From the NCBI GenBank assembly GCA_024234935.1, contig JACKNI010000001.1, positions 248,001-312,000 on the forward strand: DNA of 64,000 bases, read 5' to 3'. How positions within the stretch are numbered: position 1 is the first letter of the stretch; every line of letters starts with the position of its first letter. Shown here in pieces: positions 27,401-35,975 of this stretch. Made by a program: the position numbers and the translations under genes. The notes beneath the pieces were generated by a model. The model was given only the letters and a program-made list of their open reading frames with translations, was not told the origin of the DNA and did not search any database. The stretch is from Chromatiales bacterium. GTDB taxonomy: Bacteria > Pseudomonadota > Gammaproteobacteria > Steroidobacterales > GCA-2729495.

Positions 27401-27424
27401 AACGGGCTAACCTTTCCGCCCGTT
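27401..27424 (+). terminator. Possible terminator hairpin after the dapA-lipoprotein pair
   Basis: AACGGGC at 27401-27407 pairs perfectly with GCCCGTT at 27418-27424 around a ten-base loop. Only a short T-stretch follows, so it would be a weak intrinsic terminator. It lies between the lipoprotein stop and the tRNA gene. Confidence 0.35.
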
Positions 27425-27444
27425 TCCAGCCGAACAGACGATCC

Positions 27445-27535
27445 GGAGAGGTGGCCGAGTGGCTGAAGGCGCACGCTTGGAAAGCGTGTTTACGGTAACC
27501 CCGTAACGTGGGTTCGAATCCCACCCTCTCCGCCA
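27445..27535 (+). tRNA. tRNA-Ser (GGA anticodon)
   Basis: The acceptor arm GGAGAGG (27445-27451) pairs with CCTCTCC (27525-27531), followed by G and an encoded CCA. The anticodon stem CACGC/GCGTG encloses TTGGAAA, giving anticodon GGA, which reads TCC and TCT codons. A long variable arm (TTACGGTAACCCCGTAA region) marks a class II tRNA such as serine. GGTTCGAATCC is the T-arm. The accessory region begins directly downstream, and tRNA 3' ends are common insertion points. Confidence 0.97.
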
Positions 27536-27977
27536 CTAATGTTGTTGTTATAAAACAATTACTTATGAATACAGCAGAAGGCGAAATCTAGCCTAATTTG
27601 CGACCCACTCCGGACCGCATTTGTTGCTCCAGACCGCAAGAGCGTTTTCGCGCCGCCCGCCGGTGCATTCTGCGCCCGCATTCTCTGTGCGCTCCCATTC
27701 CAGTTCGGATTGCATGAGCAGTGCATGCCCATGCGTTGGCCATTCATGTGGAAAAATTCGTGCGCAACGACGCACAGTAAGTAACTTCGAGCGTGAGTGG
27801 TGAGCGAACGGCTCAGCCGAGCAGGCGACGTTGATCCGCCCAGGCGGGCGGCAGTAACCATTGTTTGAGTAGTGGTTATTTCAGCCAACCGGCGAACATT
27901 TCGAGATGCATTCCGACAATCATCAGGCTAGTGTTTGTCGAGTAACTGATGCTGGTTTTTCAAGAAGGGAGCCGCAT
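27536..27977. other. 442-bp intergenic region between tRNA-Ser and the DUF411 gene
   Basis: No gene can be supported here. The first 60 bases are AT-richer than their surroundings (gttgttgttataaaac). Minus-strand open frames of 60 and 109 codons exist but have no recognisable motif. The region may be a remnant of an integration event beside the tRNA. No second copy of the tRNA 3' end was noticed by eye elsewhere in the window. Confidence 0.5.
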
Positions 27978-28415
27978 ATGAATGCGTCCATCCGATTGGC
28001 TGTTTTTCTGGCGATGCTTGTGCCGATGGTCTGGGCGGCGCCGCCATTGCCGACGGTAACGGTATACAAGAGCCCATCTTGCATGTGTTGCGGGAAATGG
28101 ATTGAGCACATGCAGGTCAACGGCTTTCCGGTCGTTGTGCATGATACGGAAGACCTCACACCGCAAAAGGTACGTCTGGGTGTGCCGCCGGCGATGGGGT
28201 CGTGCCACACCGCTGAGGTAAGCGGCTATCTGGTTGAGGGCCATGTCCCGGCTGCCGACATCAAACGCATGCTTGCCGAAAAGCCGCATGCCAAGGGCCT
28301 GGTTTCGCCCGGAATGCCACAGAGCGCACCGGGGATGGATAGCATGCTCAAGGTTCCCTATGAGGTGCTACTGGTGAGTGACGATGGCCGCACCGCTACC
28401 TACGCGCGCCATTGA
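27978..28415 (+). CDS. DUF411 periplasmic metal-binding protein
   Basis: The 145-residue product has a signal peptide (about 1-21, LVPMVWAA) and a thioredoxin-like DUF411 domain starting TVTVYKSPSCMCCGKW. The cysteines C35, C37 and C38 with M36 and the later GSCHTAEVSGYLVEGHVPA are family features. DUF411 proteins recur in copper and silver resistance clusters and are thought to bind metal in the periplasm. ATG 27978 follows AAGGGAG at a good distance; an in-frame ATG 24 codons upstream would place charged residues before the signal peptide. Confidence 0.88.
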   Translation: MNASIRLAVFLAMLVPMVWAAPPLPTVTVYKSPSCMCCGKWIEHMQVNGFPVVVHDTEDLTPQKVRLGVPPAMGSCHTAEVSGYLVEGHVPAADIKRMLAEKPHAKGLVSPGMPQSAPGMDSMLKVPYEVLLVSDDGRTATYARH

Positions 28416-28437
28416 TCGGTCCAGACGCCATATTCAC

Positions 28438-28468
28438 TTGACCTTCCCATAGTGGCAGGGTTGAGGAT
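28438..28468 (+). promoter_or_regulatory. MerR/CueR-type promoter upstream of the GST gene
   Basis: A -35 TTGACC (28438-28443) and a -10-like GAGGAT (28463-28468) are 19 bp apart, the long spacing typical of MerR-regulated promoters. The spacer holds a dyad ACCTTCCC (28441-28448) / GGCAGGGT (28454-28461), with six of eight positions symmetric, close to the ACCTTCC-type half-sites of copper-responsive CueR proteins. No MerR-family gene is in the window. It lies 45 bp before the GST start codon. Confidence 0.65.
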
Positions 28469-28512
28469 GGCGCAGCTGTCAAATCTAGCTGTCGCCAACA
28501 AGGAGGCCGTTC

Positions 28513-29076
28513 GTGCGCCTTTACACGTTTACGATTACCCCTAATAACCGAAAGGTCGAGGCCTTCGTCCGGCATTTTGATCTCGATATTGCTATTCACC
28601 ATGTGAGCTTCAAGGACAAGGAAACCCAGAGGCCGGAATACCTCGCAATCAATCCCATGGCGAAAGTCCCTGCACTTGTGGATGGTGACTTCAAGCTGTG
28701 GGAGTCCAATGCCATCCTGACTTACCTCGCCACGAAATTCCCGGAAACCCGGGCGTTGCCCACGGATCCCCGGGGCCGCGCCGATGCCGATCGCTGGCTG
28801 CACTGGCAAAGCTGTCACCTGATGCCGGCGATGGGTGCACTGAAGACTGTGGAAGTCAAAGACCTGTCGACGCTGACCCCGCTGCTCAAGATCCTCGACC
28901 AGCAACTGGCTGGCCACGAGTTCATTCTCGGCAGTCTTTCGGTCGTTGACTTCGCCATCGTCGCCTACCTGATCACCAAGCTCGGCCGTCAACTCGACTA
29001 CGCCGCGACCCCGAATGTATCGGCCTGGATTGAGCGCATGACGGCGTTGCAGGGGTTCCGGGTCACGGAGAACTGA
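28513..29076 (+). CDS. Glutathione S-transferase family protein
   Basis: The 187-residue product has an N-terminal thioredoxin-like domain (about 1-75) with INPMAKVPALVDGDFKLWESNAILTYLA split across the cis-proline and glutathione gamma-glutamyl site, and a helical C-terminal domain with SVVDFAIVAYLI. It is shorter than the usual 200-220 residues, the deficit being in the C-terminal domain. GTG 28513 is preceded by AGGAGG. Substrate unknown. It sits behind a CueR-like promoter and in front of a beta-propeller gene. Confidence 0.88.
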   Translation: MRLYTFTITPNNRKVEAFVRHFDLDIAIHHVSFKDKETQRPEYLAINPMAKVPALVDGDFKLWESNAILTYLATKFPETRALPTDPRGRADADRWLHWQSCHLMPAMGALKTVEVKDLSTLTPLLKILDQQLAGHEFILGSLSVVDFAIVAYLITKLGRQLDYAATPNVSAWIERMTALQGFRVTEN

Positions 29077-29132
29077 GGTTCAGCGAGACACTGACATTCA
29101 TCAGCAAGCAGACAGAGCCCGGAGATTCCCCG

Positions 29133-30071
29133 ATGCAGAAAACCTCGACCCTGAAGCCTTTCGCGACCGGCGATATTTTCCTCGGCAATACTTACCTCAA
29201 CGACCCCAACGACGATCATCGCGGCGAGGGCCGGATCATCCAGTTTGACCGGAACTGGGTGATGAAGGGCACCTGGTACACCACCGGTACGCGCTATTTC
29301 ATCGTCGGCTGCAAGATTGCGCCTGATGGCACGCTCTGGGGCTTCGACTGCCACGACCACATTACCGTGCGCGCGACGCCTGACGGGAAGGAGCTGGCAC
29401 CCTGGGATTCAGGACGTTCCTTCGGCAGCGTGAACTGGGATCAGGATGGCAACCACTACTTCGGCGAGTACCTCATCGGTACCGAAATCTGGAAGGGCAC
29501 GAGTGCCAAGCTGCTGGCCAACGGTACGCTGGGCGACGGGCGTATCTACCAGTACAGCCCGGACCTGAAGCCGATGAAAAGTTTCCGCGTGGAAAACGCG
29601 CCGGAACCCACCCGCTTCAAGGGTGTCACCCACTCGGCGATGCACCCGTCCGGCGAGTTCATCACCTACACCACGGAAACATCGCGCCGGCTAATGCGCT
29701 ATGACATTCGCAACGACCGCCAGATGCCGGACCTCGCGGCCTATCTGGATGCCGACCCCTTTGATCGCAGCGACCGTCGCTGGTTTATCGCCCCGGCCTA
29801 CCTGGCCGATGGCAGACTGCTGTGTACGGATGCGACGGGCCTCGCCATCTACGATGAGGAAGGAAAGATGCTCCAGCACATCGAACTGCCTGGCTATGGC
29901 TGGGCCCAGGTGGCGCCGGATGTGGACGAGCGCTATGCGCTGGCGGCCAATGTCTGGACCGGTGTCGCCGCACGCATCGACCTGAAGGAAGAAAAGCTCC
30001 TGCAGCAGATGGACACGGGATTCACGGCTCCTTTCCGGTCTTTGGCAGGGCTGGCCGTGTTCCGGGGATGA
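29133..30071 (+). CDS. SMP-30/gluconolactonase-like beta-propeller, copy 1
   Basis: The 312-residue protein without signal peptide has repeated propeller blades such as KIAPDGTLWGFDCHD and PAYLADGRLLCTDATG. It is clearly paralogous to the product of 45222-46340: both start with GDIFLG-TYLN, GRI-Q-DRN, then have APDGTLWG, FKG-TH, HPS-E--TYTTET and a GYGWA/AYGWA blade. Copy 1 lacks the 50-residue N-terminal extension of copy 2. The fold occurs in lactonases and related esterases, but catalytic residues were not assigned. It follows the GST by 56 bp on the same strand and ends 16 bp from the convergent cytochrome gene. Confidence 0.75.
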   Translation: MQKTSTLKPFATGDIFLGNTYLNDPNDDHRGEGRIIQFDRNWVMKGTWYTTGTRYFIVGCKIAPDGTLWGFDCHDHITVRATPDGKELAPWDSGRSFGSVNWDQDGNHYFGEYLIGTEIWKGTSAKLLANGTLGDGRIYQYSPDLKPMKSFRVENAPEPTRFKGVTHSAMHPSGEFITYTTETSRRLMRYDIRNDRQMPDLAAYLDADPFDRSDRRWFIAPAYLADGRLLCTDATGLAIYDEEGKMLQHIELPGYGWAQVAPDVDERYALAANVWTGVAARIDLKEEKLLQQMDTGFTAPFRSLAGLAVFRG

Positions 30072-30087
30072 GGCCAGCAGGATGTCA

Positions 30088-30729
30088 TCACTCATGGCCA
30101 AAGGTCATTCGCAGGTACGCCAGCACGGTTGAAGCATCTGCTGTGCTCAAAGTGGGATCGCCGCCTTTGGGCGGCATGGCGACCGGAGACTTCGGATTTC
30201 GAATACCGTCGAGAATGCTACGTTGTAAGGCCTGATCGGGTTTGGTCAGCGGGCCACCAGCGGTGGTGAAGTCGGGCACACCGGGCAACGTGCCGCGTCC
30301 GTCCTGGCCATGGCAGGCAATACAGCTGCGTTCGAAAACAGCCTTTCCCGTCCTTGCCTTCTGGGTAGTGTCTTGCCCAGTGGCCTGCGTTTGTACGGCC
30401 GGCGTATAGGCGGGCGCTCCTGCGCCGTCCCAGTAGCCGCCGTTGCTGGCCTGAAGGAAGGCAAGAATGTCCCGCGCCTGTTGCCCATCAAGGCCGCCTC
30501 GTACCCGCATGTGCGCCATGATGACGCGCCACTGATCGTCACGAAACTCCATGGGGTCCCGCATGTTGTGGCAGCGTTGGCATTGCTGAGCCCAGGCGAC
30601 AGCGCCGCGGGAAACGTCCCCTTCCGGGCCATCGGCTGCGGACACCGTGTAAAAATTCAGCAGACAGGCTGCTGCGATGACTGTGGCGGCTACCCGGTGC
30701 GATGTCTGTGGTTTTTGTATTCCGGTCAT
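30088..30729 (-). CDS. Dihaem cytochrome c, periplasmic
   Basis: The 213-residue precursor has a signal peptide (hydrophobic about 13-31) and two haem-binding sites, CQRCH (50-54) and CIACH (136-140). The second domain has a likely distal methionine M185 in VAMPPKGG; the first may use M71 or M74. ATG 30729 was chosen for the signal peptide; the frame is open 40 codons upstream, overlapping the porin gene. It is 13 bp downstream of the porin and last in the regulator-kinase-porin-cytochrome string. Electron partners are unknown. Confidence 0.9.
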   Translation of the reverse strand: MTGIQKPQTSHRVAATVIAAACLLNFYTVSAADGPEGDVSRGAVAWAQQCQRCHNMRDPMEFRDDQWRVIMAHMRVRGGLDGQQARDILAFLQASNGGYWDGAGAPAYTPAVQTQATGQDTTQKARTGKAVFERSCIACHGQDGRGTLPGVPDFTTAGGPLTKPDQALQRSILDGIRNPKSPVAMPPKGGDPTLSTADASTVLAYLRMTFGHE

Positions 30730-30742
30730 GGGAACCCCCGTT

Positions 30743-32026
30743 TCAGTAGCCGTAGGCAAGTTGAAGTAACCAACGGTTAGCGTCGGTTTCTGTCTGCGAG
30801 AGGCCGTCATTGAACTCATAACCCAGCTTGACCATCGCATTGGATGCAATCAGATATTCGAAGCCGATCATCCACTGATCCTGCCGCTGTTCCGGGTGCG
30901 GCGAATTGAAATCCGAATATCGGACTATGCCTTCCCATGGCCGGGACCCGAGTCGGTATGCGAGTTGCAGATACCAGGCGCGCCAGGTGCCGCCTTCTTC
31001 AGCAAGACTGCCGGGTGCGTCGTCGACCTTCTGACGTATCAGTTCACCGCGACCCTCAAGGTCTTTCCACCGGTAAACAAGATCTGCGCCGAGTGCCCCG
31101 TAGTCCCTTGCGGGCTCGTCCCCGTCCTCGATTGCGACACCATCCGCCGTTGTCAGTGTCGCCTTGCCAACGGCACCGGAGACGCCGATCTCGAGATTCG
31201 GCATTGGCAGGAAGCCCAACCGCCCACCGACGACAGGATCATCTGCATTCCGCGTAAATCCTTCACTGACGATGCCGTGGATCTCGCCCCCATCGGCCTC
31301 CAGTTGCGGTCCGTTGCCAACATAAACCGCGTAATTCAGATGCGCTGCTCGGGGGAGCGGCAGTCCACCACGGAGCTGAACGCCCACGTCGGCCGCAGGT
31401 GCTGCGCCGTCATGTCCGAACCCCGGTGGTGCGGAGGGCAGCTTGTTAATCCATGCCGGATGAAGGTTTTGCCGGAACTGGCCAAGAGGGCTCAGGAATT
31501 TGCCGGCCAGCAGGGTGACATGATCATTGATCAACCAATCGATGGTGCTGTATTCAAGTGTCACATCCGTTGCGCCATCCTGGTCAATCTCCAGTTCCAG
31601 TTCGGACTCCCAGAGAATCTGGTTGCGATACTGGAAGTGAAGGATCGGGTTGAAGGTGACACCGCCGAATTCGCCGTTCGCACCTTCCTGGTCGACGTAG
31701 GAGGCTGCACCGTATCCAGACAGGTGGAAGGCTGATGTTGCGTTCTGCCATTCAGCTGCAATGCTGGCAGCCTCTGCACGGGCCACCGTTGCGGATTCTT
31801 CGCTGATCTGGCCGCGTTCTTCCTTCATGGCAGCCGCTTTGCTCGAATTCTGTTCGGCCAGACGGCCAAGTTCGCCGCGAAGCTCGGCGATCGATGCTTC
31901 CAGTTCCTTTACCCGAGTTTCCAGCGCTTCCACCGTGGGATCTGCGGCCAGTGCCGTCGGTAACCAACCTGGCCCAAGAACTGCTGATGCGGCGCAGAGT
32001 ATGGCGATATGGATGGTCTTCTTCAT
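30743..32026 (-). CDS. Outer-membrane porin, OprO/OprP-like
   Basis: The 427-residue precursor has a signal peptide ending TALAA near residue 28. A coiled-coil stretch about 30-75 follows (VEALETRVKELEASIAELRG), then a beta-rich body with alternating aromatic strands and a terminal aromatic QLAYGY suitable for outer-membrane insertion. The coiled coil plus barrel is typical of phosphate-porin-like proteins. Its place between copper-linked kinase and cytochrome genes suggests regulated expression with the copper module. Solute not predictable. Confidence 0.8.
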   Translation of the reverse strand: MKKTIHIAILCAASAVLGPGWLPTALAADPTVEALETRVKELEASIAELRGELGRLAEQNSSKAAAMKEERGQISEESATVARAEAASIAAEWQNATSAFHLSGYGAASYVDQEGANGEFGGVTFNPILHFQYRNQILWESELELEIDQDGATDVTLEYSTIDWLINDHVTLLAGKFLSPLGQFRQNLHPAWINKLPSAPPGFGHDGAAPAADVGVQLRGGLPLPRAAHLNYAVYVGNGPQLEADGGEIHGIVSEGFTRNADDPVVGGRLGFLPMPNLEIGVSGAVGKATLTTADGVAIEDGDEPARDYGALGADLVYRWKDLEGRGELIRQKVDDAPGSLAEEGGTWRAWYLQLAYRLGSRPWEGIVRYSDFNSPHPEQRQDQWMIGFEYLIASNAMVKLGYEFNDGLSQTETDANRWLLQLAYGY

Positions 32027-32142
32027 TGGTGTACCCCCGTCTGCATTTGATAATGCCGGGCTTTTTTTTGTGGTTCATCGCGGAAACGTCTTGGATATAT
32101 CTCGGTACCGTCTCGGTGACCGAAAGTTGTGACGGCTGCGAA

Positions 32143-33636
32143 TCAGAAGAGGCCGGGATCCGGGGCGTGTATCGGGAGCTCAAAACTGAACCGTGTACCG
32201 ATGCCGGGTCTGCTGTAGACGGCAATCGTTACGCCATGAAGATCAAGGATGCTTTTTACAATTGCCAGACCCAGTCCGGCATGCGCGGAATCGCTCGAAC
32301 GGCTCGGGTCACCGCGATAGAAGCGATCAAAAATGTTCGCCTGTTCATCGGGCAGGATGCCCGTCCCTGAGTCCTCGACATCCACCCGTACACGATCCGG
32401 TGATTGCGCGGTTGCGCGCAGCGTTACTTTGCCGCCCGCAGGGGTATGCCGGATGGAATTCTCCACCAGGTTGTCGATTGCGCGTTCGATCAGGCCGATA
32501 TCACCGACTACCCGGGGCAAAGTGCTTGAGTATTCGGCGCGAAGAAGGATGTCCTTTGCCGAGCAGCTGAGCGACAGTTCCTGGGCGATATCCTGCAAGA
32601 GCTCGGCCAGCTGAAACGGCTCTCTTTGCAGTGCGACCTGACCGGCATCGAGTTTGGCAAGCTCGAGCAGTTGATTGACCAGGCGGGTGAGGCGGCGTGA
32701 TTGATTGATCGCCGTGGCGAGATACAGGTCTCGCTCATCGGGTGACAAATCAATATCTTTCAGGGCCAAAGTGTCCAGGTGAGCTTGCAGTGTCGTCAAT
32801 GGTGTGCGCAGGTCGTGGGAAATATTCGCGACCATATTGCGGCGCATGTTGTCGGTGTCGCGCAGGCTTTCCATCTGGCTCTGCACATGACTGGACAGAT
32901 TTTCAAACAGGTCTGCCAGGCGTTCAATCTCGTCACCTTTCGAGTTGGTCGGCATGGTGGAGCCGGTACCATCAGGGATCGTCGCGGCGTGAAAGCGCTC
33001 CATCTCCGCCTTGAGGGTGCTGAGACGCCGGGTAATCGAGCGAACCAAAACGAGCGTGGCCAGGATGGCCAGTACGCTGCATGAGACAAGCAGGCCCAGG
33101 CTTTCGTTGATGGTGTATGTCCTGCGCAGTTTCAGGACAGTGTCGTTGATGCGATTTCGACGCAGGATCACGTAAAGATAGCGTGCCGGGCAATCCAGAA
33201 TTGTCACCGGCGCAGCGGAGAATATTTCCTTGCTGTCGATGAATCGCGGGTTATCGCCAAGAATAGGCAGGGGGACCGTATTGCCGAGAAAAGCGTCAAT
33301 CGGAGCGACATCAACCCGTGTGCGCACCCATTGCACCGTTGGTACCGATGAGGCAATCAGCAAGCCGTCCGCATCAACGAGGTACAGGTCGACATCCGGG
33401 TTGAGTTCCGCAAGTTTTCTGATGCCCTTGTGAAAATTATCGGCAGTCAGTGGCTCATCACTGATGAGCAGTCGTGCATTGGCATAATGCCGGGCAAGTC
33501 GCCGATTGGCGATCTGATCAGCCTCGGAATGATAGGCTTCGTGAGAAACAAAGAGCACTGTGGCGAAGACCGCAGTCATTGCTATCCCGAAGGCCAGGAT
33601 GACGACCAGCAGCCGGCGATAGAGTGTTCGGAACAT
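32143..33636 (-). CDS. Sensor histidine kinase of the copper-module two-component system
   Basis: The 497-residue protein has a membrane helix at about 8-30, a periplasmic sensor of about 150 residues, a second helix near 183-203, HAMP-like residues, then HisKA with NISHDLRTPLTTLQAH and the ATPase core with N-box DNLVENSIRHTP, DSGTGI and HAGLGLAIVKSI. All catalytic boxes are present. The sensor loop contains one cysteine (ILDCPARYLY) and few histidines, so it does not look like the classical CusS copper site. It lies 3 bp after the response regulator gene. Confidence 0.92.
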   Translation of the reverse strand: MFRTLYRRLLVVILAFGIAMTAVFATVLFVSHEAYHSEADQIANRRLARHYANARLLISDEPLTADNFHKGIRKLAELNPDVDLYLVDADGLLIASSVPTVQWVRTRVDVAPIDAFLGNTVPLPILGDNPRFIDSKEIFSAAPVTILDCPARYLYVILRRNRINDTVLKLRRTYTINESLGLLVSCSVLAILATLVLVRSITRRLSTLKAEMERFHAATIPDGTGSTMPTNSKGDEIERLADLFENLSSHVQSQMESLRDTDNMRRNMVANISHDLRTPLTTLQAHLDTLALKDIDLSPDERDLYLATAINQSRRLTRLVNQLLELAKLDAGQVALQREPFQLAELLQDIAQELSLSCSAKDILLRAEYSSTLPRVVGDIGLIERAIDNLVENSIRHTPAGGKVTLRATAQSPDRVRVDVEDSGTGILPDEQANIFDRFYRGDPSRSSDSAHAGLGLAIVKSILDLHGVTIAVYSRPGIGTRFSFELPIHAPDPGLF

Positions 33637-33639
33637 CGC

Positions 33640-34365
33640 TTAACTCTCGGGTGGAAGCGATTCGGCAAGCTTGTAGCCGACACCCCAGACGGTCAGGAGC
33701 AGCTCAGGGCGGGTCTGATCCCGCTCTATTTTTTCCCGTAACCGGTTGATGTGACAGTTGACGGCATGTTCATAACCGTCGTGACGATAGCCCCATACGG
33801 TATCGAGCAGTTGTGAGCGTGTATAGACCCGCCCGGGGTTCCGCGCGAAATGCACCATGAGGTCAAACTCCTTGGGCGTCAGGCTGACAGCCTTGCCGCG
33901 TACCATCACCTGTCGGGATGATGGATTGATGCATACCGCATCACCGATCTGAATTGAACCGGTGCCTGTTGCATGGGCTGTCTCCATGCCTTCTATTCGC
34001 CGAAGAATTGCCTTGACCCGCGCTGTCAGTTCGGCGATGCCAAAGGGCTTGGCGATGTAGTCGTCAGCGCCCATATCCAGCCCGAGCACCTTGTCGACCT
34101 CGGTCGTCCGTGCCGTCACCATCATGATCGGTGTGGCGATCTTCTGGTCGCGCAGACGCCGGCAGACTTCGATGCCGTCCATTCCTGGCAACATCAGGTC
34201 CAGCAAGATCAGGTCAAAAGCCGCAGTCTCCGCTGCCCGCAGGCCATCATCGCCCCTCGATACCGTCTGCACCTCGAAGCCACTGCCCTCCAGATGCCGC
34301 TTGATGAGCAATGCGAGGTCCTGTTCATCCTCGATGATTAATACCCGTCGTTTCATGGAACTCAT
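33640..34365 (-). CDS. OmpR-family response regulator of the copper module
   Basis: The 241-residue regulator has a receiver domain with acidic pocket IEDEQD, phosphoacceptor D56 in LILLDLMLPGMDG, and lysine in YIAKPFG. The C-terminal OmpR winged helix has SLTPKEFDLMVHF, the recognition helix in YEHAVNCHINRLREKIE and the wing VWGVGYKL. It is divergent from cusC across a 225-bp gap, the usual layout of cusRS/cusCBA-type loci. Confidence 0.94.
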   Translation of the reverse strand: MSSMKRRVLIIEDEQDLALLIKRHLEGSGFEVQTVSRGDDGLRAAETAAFDLILLDLMLPGMDGIEVCRRLRDQKIATPIMMVTARTTEVDKVLGLDMGADDYIAKPFGIAELTARVKAILRRIEGMETAHATGTGSIQIGDAVCINPSSRQVMVRGKAVSLTPKEFDLMVHFARNPGRVYTRSQLLDTVWGYRHDGYEHAVNCHINRLREKIERDQTRPELLLTVWGVGYKLAESLPPES

Positions 34366-34590
34366 TAGCCGTCGTCGCCCTATATTGCTGGTATTCAGTA
34401 TAGGTTACTGACTGGTTGTCAGGACTTACCCGTACCGCAGGCGGATCGAGATTGTTTTGAGACAACTTCTCCGCTGAATATCGGTAGGTTCTTCGCTACG
34501 TGTGTGATCTACGTGCAATGTGTAGCAAACGGCAGCAATATCCTCCCGGCTTCGGACAAGTTTCGGTGCAGCGCATCTAGAGGGAAATCG
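34366..34590. promoter_or_regulatory. Divergent regulator/cusC promoter region with a short palindrome
   Basis: This 225-bp gap separates the response regulator from cusC and must hold both promoters. TGAC-N5-GTCA at 34409-34421 is a short perfect inverted repeat resembling the TGACA/TGTCA half-sites of CopR/CusR-type cop boxes. A second similar site was not found, so assignment as the regulator's operator is tentative. Nothing else was recognised. Confidence 0.35.
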
Positions 34591-35958
34591 ATGGCAGGTG
34601 GCAGGCATAAGCGGGTTACAAGTGGGTCCTTGGGCTGTGCTTTGGCTTGGGTGGCGCTCATGCTCGCTGGCGTCAACGCGGTAGCGCAACCTTCTACTGA
34701 TGAGCAGGTGGCGCCAGAGCGCATAGTGACCGTGACGGAGGCAGATCTTCTCGCACCACTTTCCCTGGAAGTACTGGTGCCGTTCGCAGTCGAGAACAAC
34801 CCCAATATTGGTGCCGTACGTTCCGAGTGGGAGGCATCAAAAGAAAGAATCAGGGCCCAGAGCTGGTACGAGAACCCGACGGTGACGCTGATTCCGGATA
34901 CCGGCGATATGGCCGAGACACGGGCCGGTCCCCAGGGGAACAGTGTGGAAATATCCCAGGCAATTCCGTTTCCGGGGAAGCTCGGACTTCGTAGCAAGAT
35001 TGCGGAGTCACGCTCTGAGGCAAACTACCAGTTGCTCGAAGCGGCAATCCAGGAAATTACTCGCCAGGTGCGGGCGCGGTACGCCGACTACAACCTGGCC
35101 AAGCGCTCGCTCGAAATCAATAACGATACAACCGACCTGACCCGCCAGTTTGCTGAAGTAGCTCAGGCCAGGTATCGGGTCGGCAAAGCCGCGCAGCAGG
35201 ACGTGATCCTTGCGCAGGAACAGCTGAGCCGCCTTGCGGCTGAGCGTGTCGTCTACCTGGGGGACGTCGAGACGGCGATCGGCGCCCTGAATGCACTGCT
35301 CGACCGCGCACCCCGGGCACCGCTGGGTCCGCCCACTGATCTGGATGCGAAGCCGCTCAAGATTTCGCTCGCCCGCCTTGTTGATATAGCCGATGCAAAC
35401 CGGCCCGAGCTGCTTTCCCAGACCCACGTCGTTGATGCGAGTCATCAGTCCGAACGTCTGGCGCGGTTGGGTTATCTGCCTGATTTCAAGCTCGGCGTAC
35501 AGTGGATTGATGTGCGGGGCGGTACAAATCCAGCCTTCGCGCGTGATGGCAACGATATCTGGATGGTGAAGCTGGGCTTTTCAGTCCCGCTGTGGGCGAA
35601 CCGGATCGGTGCCGAGGTTCGCGATACGCAAGCCCAGGTGCGACGAGAAGAGTTCCACCAACGTGATCTCAGGAATCAGGTGTTTGACCAGGTACAGCGG
35701 CAGTACGAGCGCGTTGTGGTCGCTGCCCGGACCGAGGAGATTTACCGTGGAACCCTTATTCCCCAGACCACTGAACGTATCGCAGCAGCGCAATCCGGCT
35801 ATCAGGCCGGGGTGGTGGACTTCCTGACGGTGATTGACAGCTTGCGGTCTCTTGAGCAGGTCCGCCTCCAGCGCGATCGGGCAGTGCGTGACTATCAGCA
35901 GGCGCTCGCCGACCTTGAGCGAGCCATCGGGCAACCGCTCTCAAACTCAAGGCCATAG
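34591..35958 (+). CDS. cusC: Outer-membrane efflux protein, CusC/TolC family
   Basis: The 455-residue precursor has a signal peptide (about 15-36, LMLAGVNAVA) and two OEP repeats of long helices, for example SRSEANYQLLEAAIQEITRQ and ARTEEIYRGTLIPQTTERIA. PFPGKLGLRSKIAESR is a typical strand-helix junction. It forms the outer-membrane channel for the CusBA pump. ATG 34591 follows AGAGGG; an upstream in-frame ATG at 34504 would add 29 uncharacteristic residues. No lipobox cysteine is seen, unlike E. coli CusC. Confidence 0.93.
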   Translation: MAGGRHKRVTSGSLGCALAWVALMLAGVNAVAQPSTDEQVAPERIVTVTEADLLAPLSLEVLVPFAVENNPNIGAVRSEWEASKERIRAQSWYENPTVTLIPDTGDMAETRAGPQGNSVEISQAIPFPGKLGLRSKIAESRSEANYQLLEAAIQEITRQVRARYADYNLAKRSLEINNDTTDLTRQFAEVAQARYRVGKAAQQDVILAQEQLSRLAAERVVYLGDVETAIGALNALLDRAPRAPLGPPTDLDAKPLKISLARLVDIADANRPELLSQTHVVDASHQSERLARLGYLPDFKLGVQWIDVRGGTNPAFARDGNDIWMVKLGFSVPLWANRIGAEVRDTQAQVRREEFHQRDLRNQVFDQVQRQYERVVVAARTEEIYRGTLIPQTTERIAAAQSGYQAGVVDFLTVIDSLRSLEQVRLQRDRAVRDYQQALADLERAIGQPLSNSRP

Positions 35959-35975
35959 ATCCAGGTGTACGTTTT

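Noticed and set aside
27559..27888. Minus-strand open frames of 60-109 codons in the gap after tRNA-Ser
   Set aside because: No ribosome site, no recognised motif, and the composition is like a shadow frame. The string HEFFH is not an HExxH motif.
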